31,857 bases of DNA, from NCBI GenBank assembly GCA_017542695.1, contig JAFXWT010000372.1:1-31857 (forward strand). Reading direction: 5' to 3'. The notes under the pieces are model-generated. The model was not told the origin of the DNA and ran no database searches. It saw only the letters and a list, made by a program, of their open reading frames with translations. Both the position numbers and the translations under genes were made by a program. Positions 7,413-15,337 of this stretch are shown in pieces (within the stretch, counting starts at the first letter, position 1; each line of letters starts with the position of its first letter). This stretch comes from Clostridia bacterium (GTDB lineage: Bacteria; Bacillota_A; Clostridia; Oscillospirales; CAG-272).

Positions 7413-8240
7413 ATGAACAATGAAAAAAGAGCATTTCTTGCCGAAAAGGCAAGGCAGATACGAATTGACACGGTGAAGTCGATACACGCGGCGAAATCGG
7501 GACATCCGGGCGGCGCGCTTTCGATAGCCGACATACTCGCTTATCTTTATTTTGAGGAAATGAACGTCGATCCGAAGGATCCGAAAAAAGCCGACCGCGA
7601 CCGCCTCGTGCTGTCGAAAGGTCACGCCTGCCCCGCGCTTTACGCGGCGCTTGCCGAAAAGGGTTTCTTTCCGAAAGAAGAGCTTATGCTGCTCCGTAAA
7701 TACGGAAGCTTGCTCCAAGGTCACCCCGATATGAAGCACATCCCAGGCGTCGATATGTCGACGGGCTCGCTCGGTCAGGGCATTTCCGCCGCATGCGGAA
7801 TGGCGCTCTCGGGCAAGATATCGGGCGAAAGCTACCGCGTTTACGCGATCCTCGGCGACGGCGAGATCGAAGAAGGTCAGGTGTGGGAGGCGGCGATGTT
7901 CGCGCGCCACTACAAGCTCGACAATCTTTGCGCGTTCATAGATTTCAACCACTTGCAAATCGACGGAACGGTCGAGGAAGTAATAAATCCGACGCCGATA
8001 GATGAAAAATTCAAGGCGTTCGGCTGGAATGTCATCGTCATCGACGGACACGATCTCGCCGAGATCGAGAAAGCGGTCGAGTGCGCGAAAGCGACAAAAG
8101 GACAGCCGACGGCGATCGTCGCCAAGACGGTCAAGGGCAAGGGCGTTTCGTATATGGAAAACTCGGTCGGCTGGCACGGCAAAGCGCCAAGCGACGACGA
8201 GTACGCCGTCGCCATGAAAGACCTCGGCGAGAAAGCGTAA
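7413..8240 (+). CDS. Transketolase, N-terminal (TPP-binding) subunit
   Basis: This 275-residue protein corresponds to the first half of transketolase, which moves two-carbon ketol units in the non-oxidative pentose phosphate pathway. Visible features are KSGHPGGALSIADILAYLYF, LSKGHACPALYA, GSLGQGISAACGMALSGK and the TPP/metal motif GDGEIEEGQVWEAAMFA. The second half is the next gene, eleven bases on. The split arrangement is common in Clostridia. The ATG is the only reasonable in-frame start, because an in-frame TAA lies at 7392-7394; its ribosome site AAGGAG is unusually far away, about 14 bases. A perfect consensus promoter precedes it, so strong expression is expected. Confidence 0.96.
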   Translation: MNNEKRAFLAEKARQIRIDTVKSIHAAKSGHPGGALSIADILAYLYFEEMNVDPKDPKKADRDRLVLSKGHACPALYAALAEKGFFPKEELMLLRKYGSLLQGHPDMKHIPGVDMSTGSLGQGISAACGMALSGKISGESYRVYAILGDGEIEEGQVWEAAMFARHYKLDNLCAFIDFNHLQIDGTVEEVINPTPIDEKFKAFGWNVIVIDGHDLAEIEKAVECAKATKGQPTAIVAKTVKGKGVSYMENSVGWHGKAPSDDEYAVAMKDLGEKA

Positions 8241-8250
8241 GGAGGATGTT

Positions 8251-9189
8251 ATGGCAGATAAGATAGCTACAAGAGAAGCATACGGCACGGCGCTTGCCGA
8301 GCTGGGCGATAAATACGACTTTGTCGTTCTCGACGCGGACCTTGCCGCCGCGACAAAAACAGGCACGTTCAAAAAGAAATTCCCTGAAAGATTTTTCGAC
8401 TGCGGGATCGCGGAAGCGAACATGATGTCTGTCGCCGCCGGCATTGCGGCAACGGGTAAAATCCCGTTCGTTTCGACGTTTGCGATGTTCGCTGCGGGAC
8501 GCGCGTTCGAGCAGGTCAGGAACTCGGTCGGATATCCGCATCTTAATGTGAAAATAGGCGCGACGCACGCGGGCGTTTCCGTCGGCGAGGACGGCGCGAC
8601 GCACCAGTGCAACGAGGACATCGCGCTGATGAGAACGATCCCCGGGATGACTATACTCAACCCAGCAGACGGCACTTCCGCTCGCGCGGCTGTCGAGGCG
8701 GCGATACTCCACGACGGCCCTGTATATATGCGTTTCGGTCGCCTTGCCGTGCCGTATCTTTACGACGCGGACATGAAATACGAGATCGGCAAGGGGATTG
8801 TCCTGCGCGAAGGAAAAGACGTTTCGATCGTCGCAACGGGACTTACCGTTTACATGGCGCTCGAAGCGGCGAAGCTCCTTGAAAACGAGGGGATTTCCGC
8901 CGAGGTGATCGACATGCACACTATAAAGCCCATCGACCGCGAGCTGCTCGTTTTTACTGCGAGAAAGACGGGCGCCGTCGTCACGTGCGAGGAGCATAAC
9001 GTCATCGGCGGCCTCGGCGGCGCGGTATGCGAAGTGCTTTCCGAAGCGTGCCCGACCCCAGTTATCAGAGTCGGCGTCGAGGACACGTACGGCAAATCGG
9101 GCAACGGCGCGGCTCTGCTCGGCATTTACGGGCTTTCGCCTGAAAACTTTGCCGCAAAAGCAAAAGCGGCAATCGCGCTTAAAAAATAA
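8251..9189 (+). CDS. Transketolase, C-terminal (pyrimidine-binding) subunit
   Basis: This 312-residue protein is the second half of transketolase. It holds the pyrimidine-binding domain (DADLAAATKT, CGIAEANMMSVAAGIAATGK, then FAMFAAGRAFEQ) and the C-terminal domain (SIVATGLTVYMALEAAKLL, then EEHNVIGGLGGAVCE). Glu in CGIAEAN is the usual cofactor-activating residue. TAAGGAGGATGTT gives it a strong ribosome site. It should assemble with the product of 7413-8240 into the active enzyme. No transaldolase or other pentose-pathway gene lies nearby. Confidence 0.96.
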   Translation: MADKIATREAYGTALAELGDKYDFVVLDADLAAATKTGTFKKKFPERFFDCGIAEANMMSVAAGIAATGKIPFVSTFAMFAAGRAFEQVRNSVGYPHLNVKIGATHAGVSVGEDGATHQCNEDIALMRTIPGMTILNPADGTSARAAVEAAILHDGPVYMRFGRLAVPYLYDADMKYEIGKGIVLREGKDVSIVATGLTVYMALEAAKLLENEGISAEVIDMHTIKPIDRELLVFTARKTGAVVTCEEHNVIGGLGGAVCEVLSEACPTPVIRVGVEDTYGKSGNGAALLGIYGLSPENFAAKAKAAIALKK

Positions 9190-9213
9190 GCGCCATAGAA
9201 TATAAGACGTGAT

Positions 9214-9239
9214 ACGGGCGACAGATTTATGTCGCCCGT
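9214..9239 (+). other. Hairpin in the leader of the glycosyltransferase/CsaB gene
   Basis: A perfect 10-bp inverted repeat (ACGGGCGACA with TGTCGCCCGT) has a six-base loop. It lacks a T-run on either strand, so it is not a classical terminator. It could be an RNA processing or stability element between the transketolase genes and the next gene. Confidence 0.55.
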
Positions 9240-9266
9240 AAATTCAAAAAACAGGAGGGTCAGCGA

Positions 9267-11414
9267 ATGAAAATACTGATCGCGACGATGAAAATGGGCA
9301 TCGGCGGCGCGGAAACGCACATAATCGAGCTGTGCCGCGCGCTCGTTTCTCACCGCCACAGCGTGACTGTCGCTTCGGCGGGAGGGTGTCTTGCTGCAGA
9401 GCTTAAAAAGATCGGCGTCACGCACGTGACGCTCCCTCTGAACAAAAAAGACCCGATTTCGCTCCTTCGCTCGCGCCGCGCGCTGAAACGGCTGATCGGA
9501 GATGAAAAATTCAATATCGTACACGCGCACGCGCGCATTCCCGCGTTCGTGTGCGAGCCGATCTGCCGAAAACTCGACGTCCGCTTTGTCACAACGGCAC
9601 ACTACGATTTCAAAGTGAACGCGGTGCTGAAATTGCTCACGCGATGGGGCGAGCACACGTTTGCCGTCAGCGAGGATATTTCGCGGTACCTCGAAAAGAA
9701 CTACCGGATCGAGCGACGGAACATCTCGCTTGTGCCTAACGGTATTGACATTGAAAAATTCGCGCGGAACGACGACATCGGCGCAAACGTGCGCCGCTCG
9801 CTCGGCGCGCGCGGGAAAAAGCTCGTCGTTCACGTTTCGCGGCTCGATCGCGCCGTATCTCACTGCGCCGAGGAATTTATTGGCGCGGCAGACAAAATTT
9901 CATCCGAACGCGAGGACGTGATGTTTGTCGTCGTCGGAGGCGGCGACGCTTTTGATGAAATGAAAGAAAAGGCCGACAGAGTCAACGAGCGCCGCGGCAG
10001 GCGCGTGATTTGGCTCACGGGCGCCGTCAGCGACGTCAGACCGTATCTTTTTGCCGCCGATGTATTCGTCGGTCCGTCGCGTGCCGCTCTCGAAGCGATG
10101 GCGTCGGGACTGCCCGTTGTGATATCGGGCTCTGAGGGACACCTCGGAGAGCTGACGCGCGAAAACTATGACTATGCGCTCGAAACGAACCTCTGCTGTC
10201 GCTCGTCGGAGCTGCCGACGGCGGCCGCCCTGTGCGGCTGTATCACCGATATGCTCGGAAAATCGGCTGCGGATATCCGCGCGCTAATCTTGCTCCAAAA
10301 CGAATTGCTCGGCAATTACACGGTCGAAAAAATGACCGACATATACGAGCGCGAATACGCGCGAATATCGAAAATAAAGACGAAAACGCGCCCCGCCGCC
10401 GTCATTTGCGGCTACTACGGCTACGGCAACGCGGGGGACAGAGCGATGATGTTCGCACTCGTGGAGGGGCTTCGCCGCTCCCGCGAAGCTGCGCCGCTCT
10501 GCATAATGTCGGCGCGGCCGAGAAAAACGGCGCGCGAATGTGTATGCGACTCGGTACACAGATACGATATCTTCGCCGTACGCCGCCGCATAAAAGAGGC
10601 GGGCGTGCTGATATTCGGCGGAGGGAATCTGCTTCAGGATCAGACGAGCCGCCGCTCGCTTTGGTATTATCTGTTCATCATCGGAATGGCGAAGCGCCTC
10701 GGCGCGAAAGTCATCGTCTACGCTAACGGCATCGGACCTCTCGGAAAAAATTCCGTCGCAAGCGTAACGCGCGCGCTCTCCGCTGCCGATTACGTGTCGC
10801 TGCGCGACGCCGCGTCGTATAATTTCTGCGTCAGCCACGGCATTAAGGCGACGCTTTCCGCCGATCCCGCGTTCCTACTCGAAACGGGCGCTCTGCCCGA
10901 CACGCGCGGCGGGTATTTCGTCGTTGTTCCGAGGAAGACGAGAGCCGAGGATTTCTGGGCGCTGTGCGCGCTGACGAGATGGGCAAGCGAGAAATATTCG
11001 CTGCGCCCGCTCGTGATCTCCATGTATCCGTCGCAGGACGGCTCCGTCGCGCGCGCGCTTGCAAAAGCGACAGACGCGCTAATTATCGAGGAGGGCGTGA
11101 CCGACTTCGGCATACTTTATTCGGCGCTCGCGGGCGCGGAATTCGTCATCGGAGCGCGGCTCCATTCGCTCGTTTGCGCCGCCGTCGCGGGTTGCCCGCC
11201 GATCGCCGCGAGAAACGAAAAGAACGCGGCGTTTATGAAAGGGCTGCGGCTTGAATACTGCTATCTGCAATCATTTTATAATGGCCGCGACGTCATCGAA
11301 AAAGTGATGCAAAATCCCGAGATCGTGCGCCGCTCTCTCACCGCCGCGTCGTGGAAGCTGCGAACCCTCGCAGAAAAGGACATGGAAAACGTAGTGAATT
11401 TGATATTCGGATAA
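9267..11414 (+). CDS. GT4 glycosyltransferase fused to CsaB-like polysaccharide pyruvyl transferase
   Basis: This 715-residue protein has two enzyme domains. Residues 1 to about 360 are a GT-B glycosyltransferase of the GT4 type: MGIGGAETHIIELCRAL at the N-terminus, LVPNGIDIEKF (155-165), VVHVSRLD and the donor-site motif GPSRAALEAMASGLPVV (269-285). After a short basic linker, residues from about 377 to the end match polysaccharide pyruvyl transferase CsaB: GYYGYGNAGDRAMM (382-395), LIFGGGNLLQDQTSRRS (448-464), YANGIGPLGK and GARLHSLV (629-636). CsaB adds ketal pyruvate to secondary cell-wall polymer, the ligand of SLH-domain surface proteins. The fusion suggests that one protein adds a sugar and pyruvylates the same cytosolic lipid-linked glycan. 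AGGAGG lies eight bases before the ATG. Confidence 0.9.
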   Translation: MKILIATMKMGIGGAETHIIELCRALVSHRHSVTVASAGGCLAAELKKIGVTHVTLPLNKKDPISLLRSRRALKRLIGDEKFNIVHAHARIPAFVCEPICRKLDVRFVTTAHYDFKVNAVLKLLTRWGEHTFAVSEDISRYLEKNYRIERRNISLVPNGIDIEKFARNDDIGANVRRSLGARGKKLVVHVSRLDRAVSHCAEEFIGAADKISSEREDVMFVVVGGGDAFDEMKEKADRVNERRGRRVIWLTGAVSDVRPYLFAADVFVGPSRAALEAMASGLPVVISGSEGHLGELTRENYDYALETNLCCRSSELPTAAALCGCITDMLGKSAADIRALILLQNELLGNYTVEKMTDIYEREYARISKIKTKTRPAAVICGYYGYGNAGDRAMMFALVEGLRRSREAAPLCIMSARPRKTARECVCDSVHRYDIFAVRRRIKEAGVLIFGGGNLLQDQTSRRSLWYYLFIIGMAKRLGAKVIVYANGIGPLGKNSVASVTRALSAADYVSLRDAASYNFCVSHGIKATLSADPAFLLETGALPDTRGGYFVVVPRKTRAEDFWALCALTRWASEKYSLRPLVISMYPSQDGSVARALAKATDALIIEEGVTDFGILYSALAGAEFVIGARLHSLVCAAVAGCPPIAARNEKNAAFMKGLRLEYCYLQSFYNGRDVIEKVMQNPEIVRRSLTAASWKLRTLAEKDMENVVNLIFG

Positions 11415-11420
11415 AAAACA

Positions 11421-11446
11421 AAAACGCCTGCTCACGCAGGCGTTTT
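11421..11446. terminator. Bidirectional terminator between the GT-CsaB gene and hpt
   Basis: An 11-bp stem (AAAACGCCTGC with GCAGGCGTTTT) has loop TCAC. A-runs and T-runs on the two sides let it serve both converging genes. Confidence 0.88.
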
Positions 11447-11455
11447 CATATTTCA

Positions 11456-11998
11456 TCATTTCTCGTAAACCGATCTTTTCAGCACTCCGACGTAAGGCAG
11501 GGCGCGGTAGTCCTCGTTATAGTCGAGACCGTAGCCGACGACGAATTCATCGGGGATCTCCTGTCCGACGTAGTCGGGCTCGAAATCTACCTCACGGCGC
11601 GAGGGCTTGTCGAGCATCGTGCAGGTCCTGACGCTGTGCGCGCCTTTGTTACGCAGATACTGCGTAAGGTACGAGAGCGTCTTGCCGCTGTCGATGATAT
11701 CCTCGACGACGAGGATGTCGCACTCGCCTATGTCGTTGCGGAACAGGTCGAGGATGATGTTCACCCGCCCCGACGAAACCGTCCCGTGTCCGTAGGACGA
11801 AACGCGCATGAAATCGATCTGAACCGGAATTGAAATGTGCTTCATAAGGTCGCCCATAAATACGACCGAACCTTTCAGAATGCCGAGCAGAAGCAGTTTT
11901 TTACCCGCGTAGTCGCGGCTGATCTCGGAAGCGAGCCGCGTTACGGTCTGTTCGATTTTTTCCTCCGAAAGCAGTATTTTTTCAACGTCTTTTATCAT
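11456..11998 (-). CDS. hpt: Hypoxanthine phosphoribosyltransferase
   Basis: This 180-residue cytosolic enzyme has the standard family length and salvages hypoxanthine or guanine with PRPP to give IMP or GMP. The PRPP-binding signature is DILVVEDIIDSGKTLSYL, and KLLLLGILKGSVVFMGDLM is the preceding conserved block. The ATG at 11998 follows GTGAGG at six bases; the GTG at 12010 overlaps the tilS stop and was rejected. It is the last gene of rplI-dnaB-tilS-hpt. The tilS-hpt pairing is widely conserved in Firmicutes, where ftsH often follows; here a terminator follows instead. Confidence 0.95.
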   Translation of the reverse strand: MIKDVEKILLSEEKIEQTVTRLASEISRDYAGKKLLLLGILKGSVVFMGDLMKHISIPVQIDFMRVSSYGHGTVSSGRVNIILDLFRNDIGECDILVVEDIIDSGKTLSYLTQYLRNKGAHSVRTCTMLDKPSRREVDFEPDYVGQEIPDEFVVGYGLDYNEDYRALPYVGVLKRSVYEK

Positions 11999-12006
11999 GA
12001 TACACC

Positions 12007-13341
12007 TCACAAGATTTTTTCGATATAGTAAACCGCGACGTCGCCGCCGCGAACAGTGTCGGATACGGGGAAACCGGGGTACCAGACGATCTCGTCCCCA
12101 AGTGACAGCACCGGACGTCTTTGTCTTGCGTCGAACGGGACGCTCGTCGTCAGTTTTTTGACGGCGTGCGTCATGTTGCCGTAGCGGTAAGAATCTCCCG
12201 CACGCCGACAGCGAACGGAGACTTTTTCCAGAACATCATTCGGGAGCATTGCGCGGTAAACGCGCGAGTTTATATCTTTTTCAGGCGCGTCAAAAGTCAC
12301 CTCAAAGCCGAGCGCGGCGCTTTTTACGCCGCCCGACAGCTTGAACGCGAAATCTTCGACTTTCCGCGCCGCGCCGCCCGCGACAAATCGGAGCGCCCCG
12401 TCGGCGACAAGCGCTTTCACACCGCCGGGAAGCTCGATCGCGTCACCGCTTTTGCCCGACATGATGAGATTTTCCACCGCCTCGATGTGAACGAACGACA
12501 GCGTTCCCGCGCCGCCGACAGCGGCCGTTTTCATTATCACGCGGCAGAGCACCGCGGGGTGAAGCGCACGAAGATTTTTGAGTTTGTCAGCGTCGGCGCG
12601 CGAAACGTATTCGCACGCAAAGTTGTCGATAAAATCCTCGTCAACGCGCGCACGCTGTGACAGCGCGGATATGTTTTTCACTGCCTGTGCGTTGACTTTT
12701 GCGATTTCGGGAATAACGTTTGTGCGAATGAAATTCCGCGTGTATTTCGTATCGAAATTCGTCTTGTCCGTGACGAACGATAGATCTTTTTTTTCAAGAT
12801 ACGCGAGCACCTCGTCGCGCGTGACGAGGATGAGCGGTCGGATTATTTTTATCCCGCTCTCGTCCCTTACGGGAGGGATGCCCAGCCCCGAAATGCCGCA
12901 CCCGCGCGCGACGTTGAACATCACCGTCTCAGCGTTGTCGCTCGCCGTGTGCGCCAGAGCTATAGCATCCGCGCCGCACTCGCGCGCTTTGTCGATGAGC
13001 GCGGCGTAGCGCATTTTCCTCGCCGTTTCCTCGACTGCCGAGTCGCCGCATTCGGCGCGCACGTCGATGTGTACCGCGTGAAACGCGACGCCTTTTTTCT
13101 CGCAAAGCTCGCGGCAAAACGCCTCGTCAGCATCGGCGTCGTCGCCGCGCAGACCGTGGTTGACGTGAACGGCAACGACGTTTTCTCTGCCGAGAAGATC
13201 GGTCATAAATCCGAGCAGCGCCGTTGAATCCGCGCCTCCGGAAAAACCGACGACGGCGCACCGCGCCGTCATGCCGTATTTTTTTATCGCAAGATTTGCT
13301 TTCTTTTCAAGGGCAAGCTCCCCGCTTATGCTTTTATTCAT
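12007..13341 (-). CDS. tilS: tRNA(Ile)-lysidine synthase
   Basis: This 444-residue protein forms lysidine at the wobble C of tRNA-Ile (CAU), using ATP and lysine, so that AUA is read as Ile. The PP-loop ATPase motif SGGADS is at residues 34-39, and HVNHGLRGDDADADEAFC, IALAHTASDNAETVMFNVAR and NFIRTNVIPEI are family landmarks. The C-terminal substrate-binding region follows. The ATG at 13341 gives a normal N-terminus and overlaps the end of dnaB by eight bases. The frame stays open further upstream but would run inside dnaB. Its ribosome site is weak (GGAG at about 16 bases), so coupling to dnaB translation is likely. Confidence 0.93.
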   Translation of the reverse strand: MNKSISGELALEKKANLAIKKYGMTARCAVVGFSGGADSTALLGFMTDLLGRENVVAVHVNHGLRGDDADADEAFCRELCEKKGVAFHAVHIDVRAECGDSAVEETARKMRYAALIDKARECGADAIALAHTASDNAETVMFNVARGCGISGLGIPPVRDESGIKIIRPLILVTRDEVLAYLEKKDLSFVTDKTNFDTKYTRNFIRTNVIPEIAKVNAQAVKNISALSQRARVDEDFIDNFACEYVSRADADKLKNLRALHPAVLCRVIMKTAAVGGAGTLSFVHIEAVENLIMSGKSGDAIELPGGVKALVADGALRFVAGGAARKVEDFAFKLSGGVKSAALGFEVTFDAPEKDINSRVYRAMLPNDVLEKVSVRCRRAGDSYRYGNMTHAVKKLTTSVPFDARQRRPVLSLGDEIVWYPGFPVSDTVRGGDVAVYYIEKIL

Positions 13342-14659
13342 CGTGCGTTTTGTCAAGCTCCGTGAACTTGGTGTATGCGCCGATCCAGCCGAGCTTGACG
13401 TTACCCGTCTCGCCGTGACGGTTCTTGGCAATGATGCACTCCGCCTCGCTCTGCGCCGTCGGGTCTTTCTGATAATATTCTTCTCTGTAAAGGAACATTA
13501 CGACGTCCGCGTCCTGCTCGATCGCGCCCGAGTCGCGCAGGTCGGAAAGCATCGGGCGCTTGTCCGTTCGCTGTTCGTTTGCGCGCGAGAGCTGCGCGCA
13601 GCAGACGACGGGCACGCCGAGGTCCTTTGCGAGCATTTTAAGACTTCGTGAGATATCGCCGACCTCGAGCACTCTGTTATCGGAGTGGCGTTCTCCCTGT
13701 ATCAGCTGCAGATAGTCGATGACGATGAGCCCGATATCCTTGATCTTGCGGAGCTTTGCCTTCATCGACGTGACGGTGATGCCCGTAGTGTCGTCGATAA
13801 ATATTTTCGCTTCCGAGAGCTCCGCCGCCTTTTGCGAGATCACATTCCAGTCGTCGGGCGAGAGATTGCCCGAACGGATGCTTTTGGAGTCAATCATCGC
13901 CTCGCTCGAAATAAGGCGCGCGGCAAGCTGCTCGCACGTCATTTCAAGCGAGAATATACATACCGATTTTTTCGTCGACTTGGCGACGTTGAGCGCGATG
14001 TTCATCGCAAAGCTCGTCTTTCCCATGCCGGGGCGCGCGCCGATGAGTATGAGGTCGCCCTTGCCCATTCCGACGAGCACGTTGTCAAGCGATCTGTATT
14101 TTGTCTGAACGCCCGCCGCGGCCTCGGGGTCGCGCGCGATGTTCTGCAGATTTATATAAGTCCTTGCAAGCGCGTCGGACAGCGGAACGAACGTTTTCAG
14201 CTCGTTTCCGCTTGCGACGTTGTAAATTTTCGACTCCGCGTTGTCGACGATGTATTTGACCTCGCCCTTCGCCGCGTAAGCTTCCTCGCGTATCTCGTCA
14301 GCCGCTTCGATAAGTGCGCGGAGCGTCGCTTTTTCCTTGACTATAGTCATATAGTCCTTGAGGTTTGTCGATGCCGGCACCGTTTCGGCGATTACGCGGA
14401 TATATTTGCTTCCGTTATCCTTGTCGTATGTACCGCGCGAGACGAGCATATCTATAAGCGTGACGATGTCGATTTGCCTGCTCTGAATGAACAGATCGCG
14501 CATCGCGGCGTAGATCTCGCGGTGCTCGGGGAGGTAAAAATCTTCCTCCGTCAGCATTTCCGCGACCTGATTTATCTTTTCGGGGCTGAGAAGTATCGCG
14601 CCGAGCACGGACTGCTCCGCTTCAAGCGCAAAGGGCATTGTTCTTTCGATTTCAGCCAT
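13334..14659 (-). CDS. dnaB: Replicative DNA helicase
   Basis: This 441-residue protein has the DnaB layout: an N-terminal helical domain (PFALEAEQSVLGAILL at the start), a linker, and a RecA-like helicase domain with Walker A GARPGMGKTS (207-216), SLEMTCEQLAARLIS, Walker B IGLIVIDYLQLI and a C-terminal RDSGAIEQDADVVMFLYRE. It unwinds DNA ahead of the replisome as a hexameric ring. The length is typical and no intein is present. AAGGAG lies seven bases before the ATG. It follows rplI by 21 bases, the usual Firmicutes order. Confidence 0.97.
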   Translation of the reverse strand: MAEIERTMPFALEAEQSVLGAILLSPEKINQVAEMLTEEDFYLPEHREIYAAMRDLFIQSRQIDIVTLIDMLVSRGTYDKDNGSKYIRVIAETVPASTNLKDYMTIVKEKATLRALIEAADEIREEAYAAKGEVKYIVDNAESKIYNVASGNELKTFVPLSDALARTYINLQNIARDPEAAAGVQTKYRSLDNVLVGMGKGDLILIGARPGMGKTSFAMNIALNVAKSTKKSVCIFSLEMTCEQLAARLISSEAMIDSKSIRSGNLSPDDWNVISQKAAELSEAKIFIDDTTGITVTSMKAKLRKIKDIGLIVIDYLQLIQGERHSDNRVLEVGDISRSLKMLAKDLGVPVVCCAQLSRANEQRTDKRPMLSDLRDSGAIEQDADVVMFLYREEYYQKDPTAQSEAECIIAKNRHGETGNVKLGWIGAYTKFTELDKTHDE

Positions 14660-14680
14660 TTTCGGTCTCCTTGGATGAAA

Positions 14681-15127
14681 TTATTCGTTCGTCACTACGA
14701 TGTTGATCTTTCCGACGACCTCGGGATAAAGTTTCGCGTCGACGGTGTATGTTCCGAACGATTTTATCGTGTCGGGCATGATGAGTTTTTTCTTGTCGAT
14801 TTCAATTCCGTGTTGAGCGGCGAGATGCTCGGAAACGTCCTTTCCTGTGACGGAGCCGTAAAGTTTTCCGTCCGCGCCCGCGACGACTTTTATTTTCACG
14901 ACTATGCCTTCGAGCTTCTTTGCCGTATCTTTGGCGCTTTGCTTTTCGACTTCCTGCTGATGACGCTTCGCGTCGTCCTTGCTTTTCAGCTCGCTCATTA
15001 CCTGCGCGCCCGCCTCGACGGCGAGTTTTTTCGGGAAGAGAAAGTTGCGCGCGTATCCCTCTGATGCGTTCACAAGATCGCCTTTTTTACCGAGCGCCTT
15101 TACATCCTGCAAAAGTACGACTTTCAT
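14681..15127 (-). CDS. rplI: 50S ribosomal protein L9
   Basis: This 148-residue protein has the normal L9 length. The N-terminal rRNA-binding domain is clear ([20 protein letters not shown], then [14 protein letters not shown]), followed by the long connecting helix and the C-terminal domain ([15 protein letters not shown]). The ATG at 15127 is preceded by GGAGGTATAT; an earlier in-frame start at 15199 would add 24 unrelated residues and would lie in the promoter. It heads the rplI-dnaB-tilS-hpt operon. Confidence 0.97.
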   Translation of the reverse strand: MKVVLLQDVKALGKKGDLVNASEGYARNFLFPKKLAVEAGAQVMSELKSKDDAKRHQQEVEKQSAKDTAKKLEGIVVKIKVVAGADGKLYGSVTGKDVSEHLAAQHGIEIDKKKLIMPDTIKSFGTYTVDAKLYPEVVGKINIVVTNE

Positions 15128-15170
15128 ATATACCTCCGTGTTGAGTGTTTTATTATACTTATACAGTATA

Positions 15171-15199
15171 ATATTATCATATCGGGAGCGGCAAGTCAA
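15171..15199 (-). promoter_or_regulatory. Promoter of rplI-dnaB-tilS-hpt
   Basis: On the minus strand, TTGACT (15199-15194) and TAATAT (15176-15171) are separated by 17 bases. A further TATACT just downstream could act as an alternative -10. Confidence 0.65.
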
Positions 15200-15212
15200 T
15201 AGAAACGATGCA

Positions 15213-15277
15213 CTTTTTCTGTCGGCGTGACGGAAAAAGGGATTTTTCGCTCTTTTCTTTTGTGCGAAAAAGAAAAG
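15213..15277. repeat. Two adjacent pyrimidine/purine hairpins in the rplI-radA gap
   Basis: The first hairpin pairs CTTTTTCTGTC with GACGGAAAAAG (15213-15239, one G-U). The second pairs CTTTTCTTTT with AAAAGAAAAG (15252-15277). Each has C/T-rich and G/A-rich arms. They resemble a hairpin at 25434-25457 and may belong to a dispersed intergenic repeat family. There is no open frame of note here. Confidence 0.55.
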
Positions 15278-15309
15278 GGGCGCAAAAGAAAAAACTGCGT
15301 TAGATAGTC

Positions 15310-15335
15310 AAAAACCGCCATCTCCGGCGGTTTTT
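15310..15335 (-). terminator. Rho-independent terminator of the cwlD-radA operon
   Basis: A perfect 10-bp stem (AAAAACCGCC with GGCGGTTTTT) and a six-base loop lie just downstream of the radA stop, with the T-run on the minus strand. Confidence 0.88.
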
Positions 15336-15337
15336 CA

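Noticed and set aside
13685..15064. A 459-codon open frame on the plus strand
   Set aside because: It is antisense to dnaB and rplI, both certain. Its composition is arginine- and histidine-rich shadow sequence.
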